Origin: Bacteroidota bacterium
GTDB lineage: Bacteria; Bacteroidota; Bacteroidia; Flavobacteriales_D; Crocinitomicaceae
Direction of reading: 5' to 3'
Length of the DNA: 46,835 nt
NCBI GenBank assembly: GCA_016866255.1
Contig: VGMY01000017.1
Location: 1-46,835, forward strand
Below, one piece after another: positions 42,272-46,835 of this stretch; the first letter of the stretch is position 1; each line of letters starts with the position of its first letter. The notes beneath the pieces are model-generated. The model had not been told where the DNA came from. It did not search any database and worked only from the letters and a program-made list of their open reading frames with translations. Position numbers and translations under genes: made by a program.

Positions 42272-43410
42272 AAATTGTTACCATCGTAGGTGCAAGACCG
42301 CAAATCATCAAAGCCGCCGCCATTAGCCGTGCAATTGCGAAAGATTTTTCTAATGATATCGCCGACATTATTCTTCACACGGGTCAACACTACGACGATA
42401 ACATGTCCGAAATTTTCTTTTCCGAGATGAACATTCCAAAACCGCAGTACCAATTAGCAACCGGTAGCGGGAGTCACGGCCTACAAACGGCCAAAATGCT
42501 GGAAGGCATCGAAAGGGTTTTACAAACGGAAAAACCCGATGCCCTATTGGTTTACGGAGACACGAATTCCACTTTGGCAGGAGCGCTGGCCGCCGTTAAA
42601 TTACACATCCCCGTCGTTCATGTGGAGGCAGGCCTCCGCTCCTACAACAAGTCGATGCCCGAGGAAATCAATCGGATAGCTTGCGACCATTGCAGTACCC
42701 TTTTGTTTTCACCATCAGAGCAAGGAATACGTAACCTACATCAGGAAGGGCTTATCAATAGCAGCCAACAAAAGGCAAGCGTTGACCAGCCCAAAATATT
42801 CAAAACGGGAGACGTCATGTTCGACAACAGCATGTATTTTGAGGCGATATCTCGTAAAAAACCACGTATTGTTGACCACTTACAGCTCAGCGATAAGCGT
42901 TTTATGCTCTGTACCATTCACCGCGATTCCAATACCGATATTTCGAAGAATTTAAACTCCATCGTAGAAGGGTTGATAAGCATTCAAGAATTGTCACAAC
43001 AAACCTTAATATTGCCCTTACATCCAAGAACGAGGAAAAAAATGGTGGAGTTGCTAAATCCAACCCTGTTGGAAAAGCTCATGGTTCACACAGGTTTTAA
43101 GATCATTGAACCGGCAGGGTTTCTCGACATGATTTCCCTCGAAAGTCGTTGTAGTATGGTTATAACCGACAGCGGAGGCGTACAAAAAGAAGCGTTTTTC
43201 TTTCAAAAACCTTGCATCATTCTTCGGAATGAAACTGAATGGGTAGAAATTGTGGAAAACGGAAATGCCATATTAGCAGGTGCAGATGCTGTAACCATGC
43301 TGGAAGCTTACCGCTGTTTTCAAAGTGTTAAAAACTTAACCTATCCACCGCTTTTTGGCGACGGACATGCTGCAGAAGAAATTTGCCGCTTGATGCTGAA
43401 AAACCTATGA
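42268..43410 (+). CDS. wecB: UDP-N-acetylglucosamine 2-epimerase (non-hydrolysing)
   Basis: WecB converts UDP-GlcNAc to UDP-ManNAc for envelope glycans. The 380-residue protein has VGARPQIIKAAAISRAI at the N-terminus, LHTGQHYDDNMSEIFF, VYGDTNSTLAGALAAVKLHIPVVHVEAGLRSY, MPEEINRIACDHCS, and the C-terminal domain block TDSGGVQKEAFFFQKPCIILRNETEWVE. These cover the catalytic Asp/Glu/His positions of the family. It is coupled to radC before it (ATGA) and to the deacetylase after it (ATGA). It does not sit with wecC, so whether ManNAc is oxidised is unknown. Confidence 0.94.
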   Translation: MKIVTIVGARPQIIKAAAISRAIAKDFSNDIADIILHTGQHYDDNMSEIFFSEMNIPKPQYQLATGSGSHGLQTAKMLEGIERVLQTEKPDALLVYGDTNSTLAGALAAVKLHIPVVHVEAGLRSYNKSMPEEINRIACDHCSTLLFSPSEQGIRNLHQEGLINSSQQKASVDQPKIFKTGDVMFDNSMYFEAISRKKPRIVDHLQLSDKRFMLCTIHRDSNTDISKNLNSIVEGLISIQELSQQTLILPLHPRTRKKMVELLNPTLLEKLMVHTGFKIIEPAGFLDMISLESRCSMVITDSGGVQKEAFFFQKPCIILRNETEWVEIVENGNAILAGADAVTMLEAYRCFQSVKNLTYPPLFGDGHAAEEICRLMLKNL

Positions 43411-44669
43411 TACACGTTTTTTCAGAACAATTATCACCTCGTTTATTCTATACCTTGGATTTTATCTTTACTGCTCGAGGATTGGAATATTATTGCACTT
43501 CGGACTGGGAAAAATTTACAGCGATAAAAGGGCCCAAACTGAATTACTCCGAACGCGAAGCGTCCGATTCCCTCAAGCTCTCCCCTTCCACCTTGCTGTT
43601 CGAAAACAACGTACGGAGCTACGCAATCGACCAATGTGAGGGTGCCTTGGGAGAAGTCATGTCCTTCGATGGAGTACCCGACTTGCTCGCATCGATATTT
43701 TTTGTGTTAAGCCGATACGAAGAGCATTGGCCCACAGAGCGGGATCAACATGACCGATTTAAGGCCTCGAATTCAATACAAAGCTTATACGGATGGTTAA
43801 AAAAACCCATTTGCGATGAGTGGGCAGAAGCCCTGGTTCAAGCTCTTAGGGTAGCAAAAACGCCGGATAGAACGTTTTCTATTGAACCAACTTTTGACAT
43901 CGACGCCACCTTTGCCTACCGTGAAAAAGGACTCGTTCGCAACGGACTGGGGCTCATGAGAGACCTGCTCTTCGGAAGATTCAAGCGAGTGAGCGAGCGC
44001 ATAGCGGTCCTAAGCGGGCAGCGTCGTGACCCCTTTGATACCTTTGACCGGATGGCGGAAATCGCAGCAGCGCATGCCAACACTCAGTGTTTTTGGTTGA
44101 TGTCCGATTATGGCGCCTACCATAAGAACCTTCCGTACGATAATGGGGTGCAGGCCGAGGTATTGCGAAAAATGGCGCAACAATGTGCGATAGGAATTCA
44201 CCCGGGTTATGGAACCTATACAAACCCGAGCCTCCTTAGCCGGGAAAAATTGAGGCTAGAAGCGGTACTTGAGGCGAGCGTCAGCAACAGCAGACAGCAC
44301 TTTTTACAGTTCAAATTACCAGAAACGTACGAGCATTTATGCAGGGAAAACATCTTGGTAGATTATTCCATGGGGTATGCTGATCAACCGGGATTTCGGA
44401 TGGGAACGGCTCGAAGAACCCCGTGGTATAACTTGCGTACAAATGAAGAAAGCGCCTTGCAGCTGCAACCCTTTTGTTTCATGGACGGGACGCTCAACGA
44501 ATACATGGGGCTCACCCCGGAGCAAGCACAAACGGAGGTGCAAGCATTAAAAGCCGCGGTTCAACGCAACGGCGGCACCTTTTGCTTCATTTGGCACAAC
44601 GAAACCCTGGGATTTCAATACCGTTGGCAAGGATGGGGAACAGTATTATTGGAGAGTTTGAAACCCTAA
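43407..44669 (+). CDS. Polysaccharide deacetylase family protein (DUF7033-type N-terminus)
   Basis: The 420-residue protein has an N-terminal part like DUF7033 (FSEQLSPRLFYTLDFIF...LLASIFFVLSRYEEHW) and a C-terminal NodB-like fold. In the latter TFDIDATFAYREKGL carries the metal-binding Asp pair, IGIHPGYGTY the HxP loop, SRQHFLQFKLPETY a second conserved block, and CFIWHNETLG the C-terminal His. It probably removes acetyl groups from a cell-envelope sugar polymer. No signal peptide is seen, so cytosolic action on a lipid-linked or nucleotide-linked sugar is possible. The start at 43407 overlaps wecB by 4 bases; in-frame starts further upstream read into wecB. Confidence 0.85.
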   Translation: MIHVFSEQLSPRLFYTLDFIFTARGLEYYCTSDWEKFTAIKGPKLNYSEREASDSLKLSPSTLLFENNVRSYAIDQCEGALGEVMSFDGVPDLLASIFFVLSRYEEHWPTERDQHDRFKASNSIQSLYGWLKKPICDEWAEALVQALRVAKTPDRTFSIEPTFDIDATFAYREKGLVRNGLGLMRDLLFGRFKRVSERIAVLSGQRRDPFDTFDRMAEIAAAHANTQCFWLMSDYGAYHKNLPYDNGVQAEVLRKMAQQCAIGIHPGYGTYTNPSLLSREKLRLEAVLEASVSNSRQHFLQFKLPETYEHLCRENILVDYSMGYADQPGFRMGTARRTPWYNLRTNEESALQLQPFCFMDGTLNEYMGLTPEQAQTEVQALKAAVQRNGGTFCFIWHNETLGFQYRWQGWGTVLLESLKP

Positions 44670-44759
44670 GCGGCCTTCAACACTAGCACGCTACCAAGGC
44701 ATTTGCCGTTCGATGATTTATAAGAAATAACCGTATATTCGTACATACGCAACAAACCT

Positions 44760-44810
44760 GCGCTTATACACCCAAATAGCTATGCTTGAGGAAGGTTTAT
44801 AGCGCTTATA
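44760..44810. repeat. GCGCTTATA repeat with imperfect inverted copy, in an AT-rich gap
   Basis: GCGCTTATA occurs directly at 44760-44768 and 44802-44810. The stretch TATAGCGC at 44798-44805 is its inverted copy with one bulged T, so a hairpin with a 29-base loop can form. The 175-base gap 44670-44844 holds nothing else recognisable. It might be a degraded recombination site of the kind seen at 45252-45306. Confidence 0.35.
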
Positions 44811-44844
44811 AGCTAGTTAGTGTTAATTATAAAATAAATTATTT

Positions 44845-45249
44845 ATGAAATCGGTATTATACAGACTATTGGGTTATCCAATTGCATTGATTTTCGTTGT
44901 TTTTCTTTTTAATATAGATATCTCCGGACAGACTGAAGACGCTCAAGAATTAATAAAAAATTCACCGTTTTTTGATGAATGGAAAGTTTATTATTCGTTG
45001 GGGTTTTTAATTATTATTAGTGGTCTATTGGAAAAATCCGAATCCCCAAAAATCGATAAAAATTTACTCATAAAAATTTTATTCTGTGTTATCTCCTTAT
45101 TTTTTACTTTTCTTGGTTATAAATTTCAACCTGAATCCGAAAACTCCATTTCTTACAATTGGATGGATTATTTTAAAATGATATTCTGTGGCATTATATG
45201 GTTTGGCCTCTATGTTCAAATGTTTATTAAGAGTAAAAAGAATAACTAA
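44845..45249 (+). CDS. Small four-helix membrane protein, orphan
   Basis: I do not recognise this 134-residue protein. It has four hydrophobic segments: YPIALIFVVFLFNI near the N-terminus, YSLGFLIIISGLL, LLIKILFCVISLFFTFLGY and MIFCGIIWFGLYVQMFI, then a basic tail KSKKNN. The base composition is clearly more AT-rich than the genes to its left. An attC-like hairpin starts 2 bases after its stop codon. Both suggest a transferred cassette-like gene. Its role, if any, with the downstream kinases is unknown. Confidence 0.6.
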   Translation: MKSVLYRLLGYPIALIFVVFLFNIDISGQTEDAQELIKNSPFFDEWKVYYSLGFLIIISGLLEKSESPKIDKNLLIKILFCVISLFFTFLGYKFQPESENSISYNWMDYFKMIFCGIIWFGLYVQMFIKSKKNN

Positions 45250-45251
45250 CA

Positions 45252-45306
45252 CTAACAGCGTGTAAGCGCAACCCTCCGGGTATTCGCCTACACGCAAAAC
45301 GTTAGC
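45252..45306. repeat. attC-like palindromic recombination site
   Basis: The 55-base element starts CTAAC and ends GTTAGC, complementary outer boxes. Inner arms GCGTGTA (45258-45264) and TACACGC (45289-45295) pair perfectly, followed by GCG/CGC after one unpaired base (A45265 against C45288), leaving a 16-base loop. Outer boxes, inner arms and an extrahelical base are the layout of integron attC sites. The boxes fit the consensus RYYYAAC/GTTRRRY only partly, and no integrase gene is in the window, so this is a resemblance. It sits immediately between the orphan gene and the kinase. Confidence 0.55.
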
Positions 45307-45326
45307 AAACATTTAAAGAAATAGAT

Positions 45327-46664
45327 ATGATCAATTCAACAATAGGAAAATACAAGATTACCAGATTAATAGGTGAAGGCGGCATGGCTTCGGTGTATGA
45401 AGCAGAACATGAAATGTTAGGAACAAAGGTCGCTGTTAAGGTCCTGAACCCAATACTTTCTGCGAATACACAGATTAGAGATAGGTTTAAAAATGAGGCC
45501 AAAATGATGGCGTCGTTTAACCACCCAAATATTACTAAAATCATCGATTTTGATGAACAACCCCACCAACTTTCCATTGTAATGGAATTTTTGGAAGGTG
45601 AAGATTTGAATGAGAAAATCAAACGCAGTGGCCCGTTAAGTCAAGGGGCGATTAAAGATATTTTTCTTCAAACGCTTTCTGCCTTTCAATATGCTCATGA
45701 AAAAGGTGTGGTTCACAGAGACATCAAACCTTCAAATATTTACGTTCTTCCCAACGGTCATGTAAAAATTCTAGATTTTGGAATTGCAAAATTATTTGGC
45801 CAAGGCAATGAAATGACGCAAACCGGAACTCAAATGGGGACCCCGATTTACATGAGTCCGGAGCAGGTTAAGGCCGACAAATCGATTGATCACCGCAGCG
45901 ATATTTATTCACTCGGTGTTACTATGTTTTATGCCATCAACGGAAAGCCCCCATACAATTCAGATACAGATTCTCAGTTGGATATTTTTAATAAAATAGT
46001 ATATGAACCGCTACCAGTATCAAGTATATCAGGTGATTTTACTGAGTTAATTTCAAAGGCTTGTAATAAAAACAGGGAAGAACGCTTTCAAAGTTGTGAG
46101 GAATGGCTAATAACATTAAACAAGATTTACACGAAAAATGAGGATAAAAAGCCGATTATTTTGGAAGATGCTCAAAACAATACTTTAAGAAAAGAAAAAT
46201 TTGCCGTTAATCTTGAAGAAGAGTTTGATAATCTGTTTATTGACAAGGGTAGGCTGCGACTAATGAAAATAGCAACTACTATTCAACTAATCGCATTTGT
46301 TTGGTTTATTCTTTCATTTATCTTGTGGCAATCTTTAGGACGAATTCCCATTATTTTTTATTGGGGTTTTCAAGCAGTTATATTTTTACCGTTAAATTTT
46401 ATTTCGTTATTAGTACAATACAAATTTAAATTAAGTCTTTTTCTTCCTAAAAAAGAAGTTATACTTCATTTAATATCTTCACCGGCTATTGTAATAATTG
46501 TTTTTATCAGCAACCAACTTTACTGGCATTGGCATTTATTTGGGGGGGTGGTAAATGAATTATTTTATTATTTACAATCATTAAATTTAATTCTATTACT
46601 TGGAATTTTAGAGGTTATATTCAGCATTCGAGTACTTTTGAAATTAAGGAAACTAAAAGCATGA
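45327..46664 (+). CDS. Ser/Thr protein kinase with C-terminal four-helix membrane tail
   Basis: The kinase domain (about residues 9-268) is complete: the glycine loop GEGGMASVYEAEHE, ATP-binding Lys38 in VAVKVL, a Glu in the C-helix, HRDIKPSN at 130-137, DFGIAKL from 150, TGTQMGTPIYMSPEQV, and SDIYSLGVTMFYAI. After a charged linker (about 270-310) come four hydrophobic segments: TTIQLIAFVWFILSFILW, IIFYWGFQAVIFLPLNFISLL, LISSPAIVIIVFISNQLYW and LQSLNLILLLGILEVIFSI. There is no PASTA or other sensor domain. The tail suggests anchoring and perhaps sensing within the membrane. The start at 45327 is 20 bases after the attC-like site. It overlaps the next kinase by 4 bases. Composition is AT-rich. 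Confidence 0.88.
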   Translation: MINSTIGKYKITRLIGEGGMASVYEAEHEMLGTKVAVKVLNPILSANTQIRDRFKNEAKMMASFNHPNITKIIDFDEQPHQLSIVMEFLEGEDLNEKIKRSGPLSQGAIKDIFLQTLSAFQYAHEKGVVHRDIKPSNIYVLPNGHVKILDFGIAKLFGQGNEMTQTGTQMGTPIYMSPEQVKADKSIDHRSDIYSLGVTMFYAINGKPPYNSDTDSQLDIFNKIVYEPLPVSSISGDFTELISKACNKNREERFQSCEEWLITLNKIYTKNEDKKPIILEDAQNNTLRKEKFAVNLEEEFDNLFIDKGRLRLMKIATTIQLIAFVWFILSFILWQSLGRIPIIFYWGFQAVIFLPLNFISLLVQYKFKLSLFLPKKEVILHLISSPAIVIIVFISNQLYWHWHLFGGVVNELFYYLQSLNLILLLGILEVIFSIRVLLKLRKLKA

Positions 46665-46835
46665 TGGTTGGTAATTTAATTGGCAAATACAAAATAACCC
46701 GCCTCATCGGTGAAGGCGGCATGGCTTCGGTGTATGAAGCAGAACATGAAATGTTAGGAACAAAGGTCGCTGTTAAGGTCCTGAACCCAATACTTTCTGC
46801 GAATACACAGATTAGAGATAGGTTTAAAAATGAGG
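46661..46835 (+). CDS. Second Ser/Thr protein kinase, 5' part only (cut by window end)
   Basis: The ATG at 46661 overlaps the first kinase's TGA (ATGA); the next ATG at 46664 is also possible. The visible 58 residues begin MMVGNLIGKYKITRL and then match the first kinase residue for residue from the glycine loop (GEGGMASVYEAEHE) through the ATP-binding Lys to RFKNE. The first 16 or so residues differ in both protein and DNA, and then the DNA becomes identical for the rest of the window. It is a tandem paralogue. Whether it has the same membrane tail cannot be seen. Confidence 0.8.
   Translation, partial: MMVGNLIGKYKITRLIGEGGMASVYEAEHEMLGTKVAVKVLNPILSANTQIRDRFKNE
46709..46835 (+). repeat. Exact 127-base copy of 45372-45498 at the window end
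   Basis: The last 127 bases are identical to 45372-45498 in the first kinase gene. The base before each copy differs (C at 46708, A at 45371) and the region further upstream is diverged, so the identity starts sharply at the glycine loop. It may be longer in the genome, since the window stops here. Confidence 0.97.

Noticed and set aside
44670-44844. tRNA or small RNA gene after the deacetylase
   Set aside because: No cloverleaf, T-loop consensus or terminator with a U-tract could be found; only GCGCTTATA repeats and AT-rich DNA are seen.

Overview
The window looks like a chromosomal contig from a Bacteroidota bacterium, most probably of the order Flavobacteriales (a Fluviicola/Crocinitomicaceae-like lineage is my best guess, not proven). 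Markers seen are a type IX secretion cargo with a CHU/gliding-type C-terminal domain next to a PorP/SprF protein, a type III glutamine synthetase, the Bacteroidota-typical set DUF1599 / BT_3928-like DoxX / tpiA / prmA, a GH92 mannosidase, DUF2752 and DUF5522 proteins, and at least eleven start-proximal copies of the Bacteroidota -7 promoter element TAnnTTTG (or TAnnTTCG). No rRNA, tRNA, CRISPR array, insertion sequence or phage gene was found. No gene-free stretch exceeds about 240 bases.

Layout. 1-2.4 kb (+): the 3' end of a thioredoxin-like protein and a long-chain acyl-CoA ligase. 2.4-16.5 kb (-): a long, tightly packed run that reads DUF1599, DoxX/thioredoxin fusion, tpiA, prmA, a 1557-residue exported protein, plsY, a 1754-residue TPR/PD40/SPOR protein with nineteen 13-residue repeats, and clpS. 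Its head shares a CATG with the divergent folP start. 16.5-19.4 kb (+): folP, then a T9SS type B cargo and its PorP/SprF partner. 19.4-22.3 kb: a PLP desulfhydrase/ACC deaminase homologue, DUF5522, a PlsC-like acyltransferase and an unknown anchored protein, the last two fired from a 41-base bidirectional promoter. 22.3-25.7 kb (-): a gene remnant, a BNR/Ycf48-like propeller starting at TTG directly after the glnA stop, and glnA type III. 25.9-27.8 kb: CoA diphosphatase, mnmD, O-methyltransferase.

27.8-33.9 kb (+): alaS followed closely by surface-glycan genes (GT2, a GNGPS/DUF115-like protein, pseB, a SLOG-like protein). 34-39.2 kb: GH92, a 59-residue membrane protein, an FMN reductase, tspO, DUF2752, and a convergent secreted DNA/RNA endonuclease. 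39.3-44.7 kb (+): DUF2141 lipoprotein, efp, gcvT, radC, wecB and a polysaccharide deacetylase. pseB, wecB, the GT2 and the deacetylase together suggest envelope glycan synthesis spread over two nearby clusters.

44.7-46.8 kb is different: visibly AT-rich, with an orphan four-helix membrane protein, an attC-like hairpin ending in GTTAGC, a Ser/Thr kinase carrying a four-helix membrane tail, and the start of a second, tandem kinase. The last 127 bases of the window are an exact copy of part of the first kinase, and exactly 127 is also a common assembler k-mer, so the window probably ends where an assembly graph met this repeat. This right edge is the most promising place to look for something new, but the window stops before it can be read.
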